NCBI GenBank assembly: GCA_024663395.1
Contig: JANFAH010000041.1
Location: 1 to 64,000, forward strand
Reading direction: 5' to 3'
Length of the DNA: 64,000 bases
From: Pisolithus tinctorius
Taxonomy: Eukaryota > Basidiomycota > Agaricomycetes > Boletales > Pisolithaceae
In this document: positions 1 through 11,181 of the stretch, piece by piece
Layout: each line of letters begins with the position of its first letter
Position numbering within the stretch: the first letter of the stretch is position 1
Translations under genes and position numbers: made by a program
The notes under the pieces: model-generated
The model's database searches: none
The model's input: the letters and a program-made list of their open reading frames with translations, nothing else
Told to the model about the DNA's origin: nothing

Positions 1-268
1 CAGGTCATTTAGGCTGGAGAATCCCCCAGGATACCCAGGAAATAGGTCTATTAACTCACTGGGGAAAGCCCCATTTGGACCCCAGGCACTCTGTTATAGA
101 TGTAATAATCCTGGAGAAAGTCCATGTCTGACACCTTGCTCTGGAGAATCTCCAGGGCCTGGCAAATCTCCAGCAGTCACTGGGAATACCCAGGTGGTCA
201 ACACCTATTAGGTGGATACATCTATAAGAATATATGAACCTAATAGGTCCCCTGGGGGGGGTGACTGA
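1..268. other. Unassigned sequence at left edge
   Basis: No convincing reading frame. The stretch contains short self-complementary motifs, such as CTGGAGAATCTCCAG near 140 and a 10-bp inverted repeat CCTATTAGGT / ACCTAATAGG at about 206-250. Homology to element A begins abruptly at about 269-272, so this is probably the end of another insertion that interrupted A-prime. I cannot name it. Confidence 0.4.
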
Positions 269-544
269 AGTGTTCCCTCCGCTTTCCTTCCGGTGATGTC
301 AATTCTGTTTCATTCTATGTTACTCTGTTGGATTCTTCTTGTTCGCTGGTATTAGGGACACAACTGGCTCACCTGCTTCAATCTGTCAATTGACTGGGTA
401 CTGGGCAGTATATCATTTAAACCACCGCTACAGGGAATGCCAATGCCCCAGGTGCCTCCATCACCCTCCACTGTGACCTCCACTCTGATCTGACACCCTC
501 TGCTCTGACTGCAGCTCTGACTGCAGCTCCAACCAACTTGCTGC
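269..544 (+). pseudogene. A-prime pol fragment: protease C-terminal part and linker
   Basis: The stretch reads like the segment just after the DSG protease motif of element A (its 12111-12290 region), including the SLVLG strand typical of retropepsins and the following proline/threonine-rich linker. An extra G in the GTATTAGGGACAC stretch shifts the frame relative to A, and stops follow. The catalytic DSG itself would lie upstream of position 269 and is absent. The fragment ends at the CTGC duplication that flanks D1. It is non-functional. Confidence 0.75.
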
Positions 545-2349
545 TGTCACACACCAAAGGTGTTTGGTGAGGTGGACATGGATGCAGCTGATGAATGGAG
601 ATGAAGACCATAGCCTCATGTGAAGGACAGCCAGAAATGTTGACAGTCATCCCTCACACAAGAACAAGTCGTCAGTGCCAAAGAAAAAGGAAGGAAGTGA
701 GTTAAGTGCTGATGAAAATTCTTAAGTGCCCATGTATGGCATTCTGGTTTTCAACATATCTCCACCATTTCTGCAGATAACGAAACCATTCCCACACTCG
801 CTTGTAGTGCTCAGCCACGCGATCCTACCTTCCAAAATTGGAAAGGATTTGTGCACTCCACATGTTTCTACAGCACTCCCTCCAAAAGACACTCATTTTG
901 CTAATTCTTCTGATATGGCTGCCTCCACATCAATCATTTCACTTGTCCCCATTGCTAGGGACCATGGCTATGTATATCTACCAGGAGTGCCTACCAGCTT
1001 CCATCCTGAAGCATCCTGGTACATCCCATCCTTGTCTGCCCCCTCTCAGCCCATCCAGCTTGGACAGTGTGTTCTTTTTGTCAGTATGACCTCTAGGAGG
1101 ACATTCTTGGTTGCCTCAGGTCTGTCATTTGCTTAGAAAGGTCTTATGTGGTTGTTTCAGTCTCTCCAGTCCAAGAAGCATATGGATCCTTCCTCCCTGC
1201 TCCCTGCAATGTCTTCATACCAGTCTCATCCATCATTCTTCCAAAATTGCAACAGCTACAGTATAATCTACTGTTCTCCACTCTCCCTGATCGCATCCAT
1301 GATGAGTATGATGCACATCTTGCCTCCTTATTGCAAGATACAACAGAAGACGCTCCCCCTTCATCCTCTCTTCCAACAGAGCCTCATTCATGAAGTTTTA
1401 CTTGCTTCACTGAGAGGACAGTTAAGGGGGGGAAAGTTGCGATCCCTTATGCTTCTGTCACCCCACAGACCCCCAAAGCTTGACCCCTGTTGACATCTGA
1501 CTCACCCTGTCCACTTTTGGATGTACTATATCGGCATCAGATCAGTGCTGCCTCTCTGTCATCCCACTTTGGCCCAGAGGCAATCTCTTCAAGATGTGAC
1601 ATGCACAGCCTCCCCCTAATGCAATTCCAGTGCGCTTTCCCAGTTCCTGACATTACTTGACTCATACTTTGACATTCTGACTGTCTTTGACTCACCTATT
1701 GCCAATACTTACCAATCTTTGACTTTGCTTACTGATTCTTCGCTTTTTGGCTTACTTATCCTTACCAATGCTCACCAATGCTTTCTAAGATGACTACCCA
1801 CCACTTACATTCCTTATTCATCAGTTACCAATCACTTACCAAGTGTTTGCACCTTGTTTTCCATAGGCAACACACCTGTACTGTATATAAATCACTGTAC
1901 TTAGATAGCAAAAAAAAAAGAAGACATCAGAGAGCCCCTCTTGCTCGCATTTTATCATCTCTCAGTAAATCATTCATCAGCCTTGATAGTTGAGACTTTA
2001 TTAAGGGTCTAACTATCATCTACTTTGCTTATCATTGTCTATCATCAATATACTTCACTCCAAGTCCTCCCTGAGCTCAGTGCAGCTCAGAGCATTGAAT
2101 TAAGTCGCCATCCATCCTTCTGTAGGCTGACAGCAGTCTACCCCATCGCATTCTATCACATTCCTGCCCCTTCTTCATCAGGAGCATCCCCAACCCTCAG
2201 CACTCATCTTTGAGTGTTGTAGCTTGCAAAAACCCTTCCCAATCAAAGGTTCCACCATCTAGGTACCACATAGGCGCACCACCACTCGCTTCATTGTCTT
2301 TTGTGTTGTTTTGGTTGCTTTCCACCACTGAACCTCACTTTGACTCACA
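545..2349 (+). mobile_element. D1: solo-LTR-like element with embedded ORF
   Basis: The element runs from TGTCACACACC to TTTGACTCACA, so it has canonical TG...CA ends, and it is flanked by CTGC (541-544 and 2350-2353). The uninterrupted site in element A reads CCGC. A TATA box (TATATAA, 1884-1890) lies about 460 bp before the right end, as expected of an LTR with a long U3. The first bases contain the hairpin ACACC-AAA-GGTGT. No internal retroelement domain is linked to it, so solo LTR is the best reading, although a small non-autonomous element cannot be excluded. Three more copies occur: D2, D3 and D4. Confidence 0.7.
726..1393 (+). pseudogene. LTR-embedded ORF of D family (copy D1)
   Basis: The same protein is readable in all four D copies. 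D1 encodes the N-terminal part from ATG 726 to about 1110. A 1-bp deletion (ACATTCTTGG versus ACATTCTTTGG in D3) shifts the rest into another frame, 1148-1393. Recognisable shared blocks are YVYLPGVPTSF, QLGQ-VL-VSMTSRR, RSYVVVSVSP and LPDRIHDEYD, with a Pro/Ser-rich end. I do not recognise the family. The ORF sits in the U3-like part, upstream of the TATA box. Its retention over decayed copies suggests it was once coding, perhaps a captured host or gag fragment. Confidence 0.5.
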
Positions 2350-2772
2350 CTGCACTCTGCTCCACTCATCTCACTCATCAATGCTGCTGCATATGTCAGA
2401 GCCTGTGCTCTCCCTGGCTCTAGACAGTTCCACTTGCAGCTCTCCACTGATGATGTGAAGCTTCATGCATCCTCTGCTTCCTCTCTGCCTCCTGACCTCT
2501 CCTTGGTCCCTCCTGAGTATCACGAGTTTGCCAATGTCTATAGGAAAGACAAGGCTACTAAACTTCCGCCACACTGCTCATTTGATCTCAAGATCAACCT
2601 TGAGGAAGGAGCCTCTCCGCCCATTGGCACAATCTACTCTCTTTCTCTGCCAGAGCTTGAAGCTCTCCACACCTTTGTTGATGAGCATCTTGACTATGGC
2701 TTCATCAAACAGTCCACCTCCACTCTCAGTGCCCCTGTCCTCTTCATAAAGAAGAAGGACAGTTCACTCTGC
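2350..2772 (+). pseudogene. A-prime pol fragment: RT N-terminal region
   Basis: The readable frame 2434-2770 matches the stretch between protease and RT fingers in element A: an LSTDDVKL linker, a [16 protein letters not shown] block, then the SLPELEALHTFVDEHL helix and the KKKD strand. The copy is interrupted by E at the CTGC site 2769-2772, exactly where A reads CCGC before LCVDYRGLN. It continues after E at 5678. Many CpG sites of A are TpG or CpA here. It is non-functional as it stands. Confidence 0.85.
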
Positions 2773-3236
2773 TGTGGGACACTACCTCTGGGTCACATGC
2801 AGATAGGGGAAGGCTGTAGGGGAAATCCCTAGGCTCGACCCAAGGGGTGCTGAGTAGGAAGGAGATGTAGAGTACAATGAAAGAGTCGGTTGAAGAGTCA
2901 AATGTAGAGCACAGAATTTAATTCCACAGAGTTGTAGGTAGGAATAGACTTTGCTTCTGAAATTCCAAGAGACAATCTTGACCCAACAAAGTAACTCCAA
3001 GACAAATTAGGCACACAGGAGAGAAAACAAGGAACTAGCAGATCAAAGACACAAAGACACAGAAGACACAGTAGATGCAAGTGATGCAAAGACACAGAGG
3101 ATGCAAGGGCACTTAGAACACCTTAGACTCACATATGACATGGATGGTGAGTCCCAAAGATGATTCTTTTTCGTCGCTAAGGCGGACTTATATAGTACAT
3201 GGATAGTAAGGTACTGATTGGAGAAATGTGGGGCAG

Positions 3237-5095
3237 TGTCACACACCAAAGGTGTTGTGGACATGGTTACAGCTGACTCTGCCTAACTTGTTGACGAGTT
3301 GTGCACAATGCCCAAGCATGCAGATGAAGACTAAAGGCCTCATGTGTAGAAAGACTGTCAGACGTTAACAGTTATCCTTCGCACAAGAACGAGTCATCAG
3401 TGCTAAAGAGAAAAGAGGAAGCAAGTTAAGTGCACATTAAAGGTTTTTAGCACCTGTGTATGGCATCCCGGTTTTCATCGTATCTCTGCCATTTCCAAAG
3501 ATATCAACTTGGTTGTCACACTCGCTTAAAGTGCTCAGCCCCACAATTCTTCCTTCCAAATTTGGAGAGGATCCTCGCACCCTGCGCATTTCTACAGCAC
3601 TCCATCCATCAGATGCTCACTTCGCTAAGTCCATCAATCATGGCCACCTCTTCGTCAATCATCTCACTTGTCTCATTTGCCAGAGACAGTGGCTACATAT
3701 ATCTGCCAGGCATTCCCACCAGCTTCTGTCCTGAAGCCCCCTGGTTCATCCTGTCATTGTCAGCCCCATCTCATCCCATGCAGCTTGGTCAGCATGTTCT
3801 CCTTGTCAGTATGACTTCCAGAAAGATGTTCTTTGGTCGCCTCAGGTCTGTCACTTGGTTAGAAAGGTCTTATGTGGTCGTTTCAGTCTCTCCAGTTGAT
3901 GAAGCATATGGATCATTCCTCCCTGCTCCCTGCACCGTCTTTGTTCCAGTCTCGTCCATCATTCTTCCTGCATTGTGACAGCTGCAGTATAATCTACTGT
4001 CCTCCAGCCTCCCTGATCACATTCATGACGAGTATGACATGCATCTTGCCTTCTTACTGCAGGATCCAGCAGAAGACATCCCCCCTTCTCCTCCTCCTCC
4101 ATCAGAGCCCCATTCATGAAGTTTTTGTTAACTTTGCTGAGAGGATGGAAGGGTGGGAGACGTGATCGCATATGCTCTCATTTCCCCACAGACCCCCAAC
4201 ACCCTAGCCCCCTTTGACACCTGACTCATGCCCTTCAATTCTGGAGTTAATACTTCCCTATCTGGAAACACTGTCCATCTGTCATGCTGTCTTTGGATCT
4301 AGAGATGTCTCCACCAAGATCTAACTTGCATCACCACCCCCTAATGTGATATCAGTGCACTTACTCAGTTTCTGATTCTATTGACTCATTTTGTGATATT
4401 TTGACTATCCCTGACTCATTCATTGCCAATACTTACCAATCTTCTTTGCTTGCTTACTTTTCATTTCTTGCTTACTCATCATGATTACTCAGTCCTTACT
4501 CATTACTTACCAAGTGTTTGTGCCTTGTTTGTCACAAGCTGTGCTCCCCCCTCAGTATATAAACCCCCATGTACTTAGCTACCAAGAAGCAATCAGAAGC
4601 CATTCACTCAGCAGTCAGTCAGTTCTTCAGTGCATAACTCATTGTCGACAGTTGAGGCTCATTCAGAAGAGTCTATCTGTCTCCATTCATATCATTGGTA
4701 GTTGAAGCTCCACGAAGGGGTCTATCTGCCTCCATCATTCATCTGAAGCTTTATCCCCACACTTAGTCAGCAAGTTTGCTTAGTCACCCATCCACTCCTG
4801 CATAACTCGTCAATGACTTGTGCCAGGAGCACGTTGTATCAAAGTCCATCATTCCAGAAGTCCTTTCGGCTGAACACCCCTGCTCTGTTCAGCATCCCCT
4901 TCTCAATCAGCATTCATTCATCCTCTCCTGTGTAACTCATCGATGACTTGCGCCAGGAGCACCCCTGCCATTGAAGTTTCCCCTCTTAGGTTTCTGCACT
5001 CCAGGTTCCACGGAGGCACACCACCACTTGCTTTACATTTGTCTTTTGTGTTGGTTTTGGTTGGTTTTCACCACCTTTCCACACTTTGACTCACA
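3237..5095 (+). mobile_element. D2: solo-LTR-like element inside E
   Basis: It is the second D copy, TGTCACACACC to TTTGACTCACA, 1859 bp, with a TATA box TATATAAA at 4556-4563. The flanks are GCAG (3233-3236) and GTGG (5096-5099). Both are one transition from GCGG, as expected if a GCGG duplication lost its CpG on different strands. It lies in E and is therefore younger than E. The ORF is described separately. Confidence 0.7.
3456..4120 (+). pseudogene. LTR-embedded ORF of D family (copy D2)
   Basis: Two overlapping frames (from 3456 and from 3460) carry the N-terminal and main parts of the D protein. The main frame is stopped by TGA at 3976-3978, where the D3 copy has CGA (ALRQLQ block), a CpG transition. 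Downstream the same frame continues to the Pro-rich end PSEPHS at about 4120. The intact middle includes SARDSGY-like and PAPCTVF blocks. The function is unknown; the family is not recognised. Confidence 0.5.
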
Positions 5096-5677
5096 GTGGG
5101 TAAAGCAAAATTCCGAAAAAACAAAGAGGGCGACATGTCAGACATCAAAGCCATACAGAATCATGTGAAGACAAACTGTTAAGTAGTAACCGAGAAAAAC
5201 AAATGGGAAAAGATGGGTATCTTCCAACAGGACAAGTGTACATCGTACCATGGAGTGCATGAAGGATAGAGGCCATAGATGCAAGGGGGTACTCACATTG
5301 CAGAGAAAGGTTCGCAGGAGAAGAGTGAGAGAGGTAACCAGAGTTTTTACTGATGATCTGTGTGATTTCCTGGCTACATGGCGAGGTGGAGGTTGAGGTG
5401 ACACGACTGCAGAATTCCAGATAGACATGTGTCAGGTTGATGTTGACACAGAATTCCAGGATGATGACTGGTGTGTGTTATTGATGGACAGGGGAGCTCT
5501 GAAGGTTCAATGGGTGAGGCAGTGCACGAGGCAGATGCACGAGGCAGATGCATGAGGCTGATGCAATAATTCCGAAGACAACAGATGTGGAACTTTGATA
5601 GGGGTCGACTTTGGTAACAGCAGAATTTTGGTGTTGGCATCCCTATTTTGGCCTCAGGGAGTATACTACTCCCTACA

Positions 5678-6524
5678 CTGCCTCTGCATAGGCTATCAAG
5701 GACTCAATAAAATCATGAAAAAAGATCGCTATTCACTGCTGCTCATCTCCAAGCTGCACCAAAGTCTACACAAAGATCGACCTCTGCCATGCCTATCATC
5801 TGGTCCACATCACAGACAGAGATGAATGGAAAACCACTTTCCACACTCATTATGGTTCTTATGAGTGGCAGGTAATGCCCTTCGGTTGGACAAATGCACC
5901 TGTGGCTTTTCAGCAATTCATTAATAGCATCTTTGCAGACATGCTCAATGTCTGCATCATGGTATACCTCGATGACGTCCTAGTTTATTCGCAGGACATG
6001 GAGTCGCACCGCAATCACATAAAAGAGGTACTCTGCCACCTTCAATAGCATGGTCTTTATGCCAAGTCAGAGAAGTGTGGGTTCCACTCTGACTCTGTCA
6101 AGTACCTTGGCTATATTCTCTCTCCCTCCAGTCTCACCATGTCTGCCAAGAAGGTTCAGGCAGTCCACAACTGGCCTGAGCTGCAGAAGGTGCAAGACAT
6201 CCAGTCTTTCCTCGGCTTCACAAATTTCTACAGACAATTCATTAATAACTACTCTGACATTGTCATTCCACTCACTCGCCTCACATGAAAGGGTGCTCCT
6301 TGGAACTTTTCCAAGGAATGCCACTCTGCTTTCCTCTGCCTGAAGGATGCCTTCAGCTCCACTCCTATTCTCACTCACTGGGTCCCTGACACTCTGCTTA
6401 CAGTTGAAACTGACACCTCCAACTATGCCATTGCTGGCATTTTGTTGCTCACCTGCTCTGACAGTGAACTCCACCCAGTCACTTTCTACTCCCATACCAT
6501 GACTGCACCAGAACTCAACTATGA
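5678..6524 (+). pseudogene. A-prime pol fragment: reverse transcriptase palm and start of RNase H
   Basis: This resumes A-prime after E. The sequence gives [13 protein letters not shown], then the catalytic YLDD box (about 5968, VYLDDVLVYSQ), the YAKSEKC and YLGYILS connection strands and the start of the RNase H fold (TVETDTSNYAIAG). There are several stops and indels. A TAG at 6046-6048 after HLQ is shared with element A at the same codon. The segment ends in ELNYD, where element A inserted and duplicated TATGA (6520-6524 and 14604-14608). Confidence 0.85.
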
Positions 6525-7238
6525 TGTCAAGTCTGGGCCTACTCTGACCAACTCCGATGCTTAATAAGGTCTAGAGGAGGGTCCAGAAGCAAGTCCAACA
6601 CACAGGGACAGAACTCCGACTAGCGGAGTGTTGGCAGGAACGAAGACTGCCGAGACAAAGGCGGAGTGGAGTGAGGGCGTCGGGTTTAGCTCGTGTGCTA
6701 CCCCCTTGCACGATCTCAGCCCTCGTATTTCAGAGGGAGAGTACAGAAGGAGAGTTGGAGATAGCTCTGACAGACAGAAGACAGAATCAGAGGGAGTAGG
6801 AACTAAGTTGATATTCATACTGAAGAACAGCAGAGTACAGTACATGCTTTTATACTGCTACAGAGGTACAGTAACTGGAATCGGAACTGACATACAGAGA
6901 CTCATAAATTTTCAAGTAAAATTTCCTGGATGACGAATGAAGGGTAGATGGAGGACATACGAATGGGTAACACAGAACATCTAGAAAAGGAAATAGTCCA
7001 GATGCTGGGCCATGTGGTGAGCACGCTGCAGAGTACCTGACTGTGAAGGTAGTCACATGATCCCTCAGAGAATGGACCGCTCGGTCCAGTAGGAGAGAAA
7101 CACAAGTCCGACAACAGTCGGAGCAGAGATGGTTTGTAGATGATAGAAGGTGGGCGGAGTTGGTGCGGAGTGAGCGAATGACCGGTGGAGAAGGTTGCAG
7201 AGTGAGTAAAGACCTATGATGAATGCACGGTTATGACA
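6525..7238 (-). repeat. Element A 3-prime LTR
   Basis: The LTR is 714 bp with TG...CA ends. Compared with 13891-14603, most differences are C/T or G/A at CpG sites, for example TCTGGGC versus TCCAGGC from an inferred TCCGGGC. Confidence 0.9.
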
Positions 7239-7252
7239 GTGCCCCCCCCTTA
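7239..7252 (-). other. Element A polypurine tract
   Basis: Read on the - strand, TAAGGGGGGGGCAC directly precedes the 3-prime LTR. This is the expected plus-strand DNA primer and fixes the orientation of the element. Confidence 0.75.
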
Positions 7253-7431
7253 GGGCCTGAACCCCTGAAGGCCATATGTACGGAACGAGATCAACACGAG
7301 TTGATCATTTGAAATTACTTTGATGCCTCGAGGATAATGGCTTTAGCTGTGGCGGAGCTCCGTCGGAGTTCGAAGTACTGCTTAAAAACACGTGTTAGGG
7401 TACTGAACCTTCGTCCTTTCTTCCCATCATC

Positions 7432-8643
7432 ATGCCTTCCCAGCGCCAGAGCAACACCCCCCAGCCAACCCCCGGCCACATCCGCGACTACTCTCAAGTC
7501 GCAGATGAAGAACTGGTCGTCCTTACTGATGACTCCACCGACACTGAGCGGGAGAAGTCCGCGGAGAAGGCGCGCCAACGAGAGGAGACCAAGCGGAGAG
7601 AGAGAGAACGTGAAGCAGAGCACAAGGCCAAGCATGAGGAGGCCAAGAGGCGGAAGGTGGAGGAGGAGAGGTTGGAGGCGGAGTGGAGGAAGAGAGCAGA
7701 GGAGGAAGAGGAGGCTCGAAGGAAGAAGGCGGCAGAGGAGGAGGCAGAAAGGCAGAGGCAAAGGGCCTCTGAAGAGAGGGCTCAGGCCAGGCAGGATGAG
7801 GCCGCACAAAGGTGAGTGGTGGAGTGCTGTGAGTCAGGCGGAGCTGACTTGCAGTCTTATTTTCTTAGATTATGCGGCGCGGTGTATGATGTCAACACCG
7901 CCCAGAGGGTCCCTGGGACCTCTGTGGTGGTTACCACGACCAGGCGGCCCCCCTGTACTCGCTGTGTAGCGAGCTTGACAGCGGGGCAAGGCAAGACCAG
8001 GGCTTGCCTGCCCTGTCACAAGAAAAAGAAGGTATGTAGCTGGATGAGGGAGGACGTGGTGGCAGGGCCATCACGGAAAAGAGCAGGAACAGGGAGCTCA
8101 CATGGGGAGAAGAAGAAGAGACCGTGAGGGAAGGGGAAGGAGAGGGCGATGGAGACGGAAGAGGCGGATGACAAGCGGGAGGCGGGCGGAGAAGAAGACG
8201 AGCCTGCGACACCGCTTGAGGGTCCCTCAGGGGCAGGAGTACACACGTGGTGGGTGGAGTGGGAGAGGGAGCGGCAGCTGCAGGCCATGGAGAAGCAGGC
8301 TGAAGCGCACGAGACCGCTGTGCTGGCCTTTGAGAGGATGGCAGAGGCAGCGGAGCGGATGGCGGTGGCCACAGAGCAGACAGCCAACGAGTGGGCGCTG
8401 TACCGCACCTGGGCAGAGTGGGTGGAGATGAGGAGGAGGGAGGATGCATGAGAAGCCAGGATGGCCGAGCTCGAGCGCACAGGCAGAGGATGGAAGAGGC
8501 CTCAGTCGGAGGCGGCGGAAGACAAGAACGAAGAAGCGGATGAAGGTGCGGAGGGGGATAACGAGGAAGAGGAAGAAGTCAGAGGAGAGAAGGAAGGCGG
8601 AGAAGAACAGGAGGGTGGTGGAGGACAAGCGATGGAAGAGTAG
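7432..8643 (+). CDS. Antisense accessory gene of element A: charged coiled-coil and Cys-cluster protein, spliced
   Basis: The gene lies on the strand opposite to gag-pol, between integrase and the 3-prime LTR. Exon 1 is 7432-7811 and exon 2 is 7869-8643. The 57-nt intron starts GTGAGT, has CTGAC at about 7844 and ends TTCTTAG; removing it keeps the frame. About 384 codons result. Residues about 40-126 are almost pure Glu/Lys/Arg/Ala heptad-like helix, a likely coiled coil. Exon 2 has a Cys cluster, CTRC followed by CLPCHKKKKVC, possibly zinc-binding, then a second helical segment (MEKQAEAHETA, EWALYRTWAEW) and an acidic C-terminus. Two in-frame TGA codons (8125-8127, 8449-8451) are each explained by CGA mutation. 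The role is unknown; related fragments sit at 17009-17302 and 46723-47088 in two other elements. Confidence 0.7.
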
Positions 8644-8842
8644 AGTTGTTTTGTTTTGTTTTTCTTTTTTCTTTTTTTTTTTGTCTTTAGTTTGTATATT
8701 TTGTATTACTACGAGATAGACTTGTGATTTTGTTTGTGACTCTGAGAAGTGAAACGGATAAGCGGAGAAAATTCTAAAGTACTTAAGGTAGTTCGGTAAG
8801 AGGTGGAGTTGGCCTGCGGAGGAGGTTTATGTAGGCGGAGTA

Positions 8843-10465
8843 TTATGGCGGAGGTTGGTATGGGCCAGGTTTGTGTGGATAGCATTCATGGAAGGCGGAT
8901 ACTATGTTGGAAGCGTGATCTAGCTCAGTTGCAAGCAACCAAGAGGTTTCTTCGTCAGTGTTCTCATAACCAGCCCAGCGGACTAGATACAAGAGTTGAC
9001 AGTGGCGGCGATGGCGGTCCACCTTAGAGTCGAGTATCTCTGATACTTTGTACTCAAGGTCACCGTCGACATCCACTGGCGGAGGCAGAGGTTGTTGTCG
9101 GTTTGGGAAAGGGTTAGCTGCTGTGGCTTCCAGTTGTGAGACATGGAAGACCGGATGTACTGAGCGCATAGAGTCAGGGAGCTTAAGGGTGACAGAATGC
9201 ATACCTGGCCTGGCCAGGATGGTGAACAGACCTAAGTACTTTTCAGAGAGTTTTTCTGAAGGACGAGTGGAGCAGAAGTACTTGGCTTTGACGTAGGCCT
9301 GTTCTCCGACCTTGAACTCAGGCGGAGGTATGTGTTTAGCATCTGCTGGACCCTGGTAGTGCTGTTGAGTGGCAGACATTTCGGAGCGGAGGAAGTCATG
9401 AAGGGCGGAGAGTTCAACGACGTAGTCGTGAGCCCTTGGAGAGGTGAAGTCTTGGTCAGGGACCACAGACAAGTTTGGATGGTATCCCTTGTTAGCGAAG
9501 AAGGGAGAAACTCCAGTAGTCGCACTTGGCGCGTTGTTGAAAGTGAACTCCGCTAGAGGTAACAGCTCAGCCCAGTTGTCTTGTTGGTAGTTACAGTAGA
9601 CACGAAGGTACTGTTCAAGGGTCTGGTTCGTTCGCTCGGTCTGGCCATTGCCTTCTGGGTGGTAACCCGAAGTGAAGTGAAGATGCATATCAAGGGCCTT
9701 TCCTAAAGAGCAGAAGAAGTGTGAGATGAACTCAGGACCTCTGTCGGAGGTGACATTAGCTGGTACTCCGTGTTTGGAGAAGACATGGGTAAGGAAGAGC
9801 TTAGCGAGTTCGGCGGAGGTGACGGAGTCGTGGGTGGGGATGAACACTGCTTGCTTTGAGAGGCGATCCACTACCACGAGTATGGCAGAGTAGCCATCGG
9901 AGTTGGGGAGGTGTTCAATGAAGTCCATGGAGATGGAGTTCCAAGGTCTCTCTGGGACAGGGAGTTGCTTCAGTAGACCATAAGGGCGGTGACATGGAGT
10001 TTTGCTCTGTCCACAGGCAGTGCAAGACCTGACATATTCTTTCATGTCGGAGCGGAGGTTAGGCCACATGTAGTCCCTGCGGACAAGTTCTAGGGTGTGG
10101 TTTTGCCCGAAATGGCCTGCTAGAGGATGATCATGCTTGAACCGAAGCACTCGAAGGCGGAGGTCATCAATGTCAGGGACAAAGATACGACCATCAAGGT
10201 GGAGTAGACCGTCGGAGTCCAGGGACCACTGAGGCTTAGTCGGAGTTGGGAGATGGCTGGCGGAAACAGGGTCGGAGGGTAGGGTGGAGATGATGTCAGA
10301 GTGCAAGCACTCAACATCGAAGACCATGGCGGCACAGAGCACAGGTGCCATGAGGGTGGTGGTACGGAGGGATGACGTGAGTTGCTCCTGTGTAAACATA
10401 GGGCGGAGATTGTGAGGATTTACCTGCGCATAGTCCCTATCCCCCCTTTTGGGTAGACATCCCAA
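8843..10465 (-). CDS. pol: Element A integrase with chromodomain (pol C-terminal half)
   Basis: The 540-codon open frame encodes the integrase part of the polyprotein. It has the zinc-binding HHCC module (HDHPLAGHFGQNH followed by CTACGQSK), the catalytic core with Asp in SMDFIEHLP, Asp in TSDRGPEF and the downstream Glu region, a GPY/F-like segment, and at the end a chromodomain (YKVSEILDSK, LVRWAGY, ETSWLL). The chromodomain places the element among chromoviruses and would target chromatin. The frame is joined to RNase H upstream but shifted by a 1-bp loss in a G tract near 10441 (six G where A-prime has seven), so the apparent start is not a real start codon. Everything within the frame is intact. 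Confidence 0.92.
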   Translation of the reverse strand: MGCLPKRGDRDYAQVNPHNLRPMFTQEQLTSSLRTTTLMAPVLCAAMVFDVECLHSDIISTLPSDPVSASHLPTPTKPQWSLDSDGLLHLDGRIFVPDIDDLRLRVLRFKHDHPLAGHFGQNHTLELVRRDYMWPNLRSDMKEYVRSCTACGQSKTPCHRPYGLLKQLPVPERPWNSISMDFIEHLPNSDGYSAILVVVDRLSKQAVFIPTHDSVTSAELAKLFLTHVFSKHGVPANVTSDRGPEFISHFFCSLGKALDMHLHFTSGYHPEGNGQTERTNQTLEQYLRVYCNYQQDNWAELLPLAEFTFNNAPSATTGVSPFFANKGYHPNLSVVPDQDFTSPRAHDYVVELSALHDFLRSEMSATQQHYQGPADAKHIPPPEFKVGEQAYVKAKYFCSTRPSEKLSEKYLGLFTILARPGMHSVTLKLPDSMRSVHPVFHVSQLEATAANPFPNRQQPLPPPVDVDGDLEYKVSEILDSKVDRHRRHCQLLYLVRWAGYENTDEETSWLLATELDHASNIVSAFHECYPHKPGPYQPPP

Positions 10466-11181
10466 CGTCGCATAAGTGCGTCGGGTTTGGCTCCTAAGTG
10501 GCCAGGTCGGAAGCGGATGGAAAGATTAAACTGGGAAAGGTACTCCGACCAGCGGGCCTGTCGACGGGTGAGAACCTTAGAGGTGGAAAAATACTCAAGG
10601 TTTTTGTGGTCCGTCACCATGTCGACAGGTAAGGCAGAGCCTTCTAAGTAATGCTGCCAATGGTGGAAGGCCTCAAAGATAGCCAACAGCTCTTTGTTGT
10701 GGGTATCATAGTTGAGTTCTGGTGTGGTCATGGTGCAAGAGTAGAAAGCGACTGGGCGGAGTTCACTGTCGGAGCAGGTGATTGACAAAATGCCAGCAAT
10801 GGCATAGTCGGAGGCATCAGTTTCCACTGTAAGCAGAGCATCAGGGACCCAATGAGTGAGAACAGGAGCGGAGCTGAAGGCATTTTTCAGGCGGAGGAAA
10901 GCGGAGTGGCACTCCTCAGAAAAGTTCCAAGGAGCACCCTTTCGCATGAGGCGAGTGAGTGGAACGATGATGTCGGAGTAGTTATTAATGAATCATCTAT
11001 AGAAATTTGTGAAACCAAGGAAAGACTGGATGTCTCGCACCTTCCGCAGCTCAGGCCAGTCGCGGACTGCCTGAACCTTCTCAGCGGACATGGTGAGACC
11101 GGAGGGAGAAAGAACATAACCGAGGTACTCGACAGAGTCGGAGTGAAACTCGCACTTCTCTGGCTTGGCATAGAGGCCATG
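10420..11181 (-). pseudogene. pol: Element A RT connection and RNase H
   Basis: This continues pol after the TAG at 11182-11184: YAKPEKCEFHSDS, the NFYR connection with an in-frame TGA near 11000 (CGA in a functional copy), then from 10947 the RNase H fold with TVETDASDYAIAG, ELNYDTHNKELLAI and TDHKNLEYF, the usual D-E-D landmarks. The frame ends at 10420 because of the G-tract deletion that separates it from integrase. It would act as part of the reverse transcriptase to remove the RNA template. It is broken in this copy by two stops and one frameshift. Confidence 0.85.

Larger units (their letters stand above)
2773..5677 (-). mobile_element. E: solo-LTR-like insertion, itself split by D2
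   Basis: The insertion runs from TGTGGGACACT to CTACTCCCTACA and is bounded by CTGC on both sides (2769-2772, 5678-5681); the empty site in A is CCGC. With D2 (3237-5095) removed it is about 1.05 kb. On the - strand it opens with a perfect hairpin, AGGGAGTA-GTA-TACTCCCT, and has a TATA-like CTATATAAG (3187-3195), so the - strand is the likely transcription direction. No coding sequence is visible. A solo LTR fits best; its internal region is not in the window. Confidence 0.65.

Noticed and set aside
3237..5095. D as a complete retroelement
   Set aside because: No gag, RT or integrase domain and no paired LTRs; TG...CA ends, TATA and 4-bp duplication fit a solo LTR better.
7315..7809. Leu/Pro-rich frame on the - strand
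   Set aside because: It is the complement of the Glu/Lys/Arg coiled-coil exon of the antisense gene.
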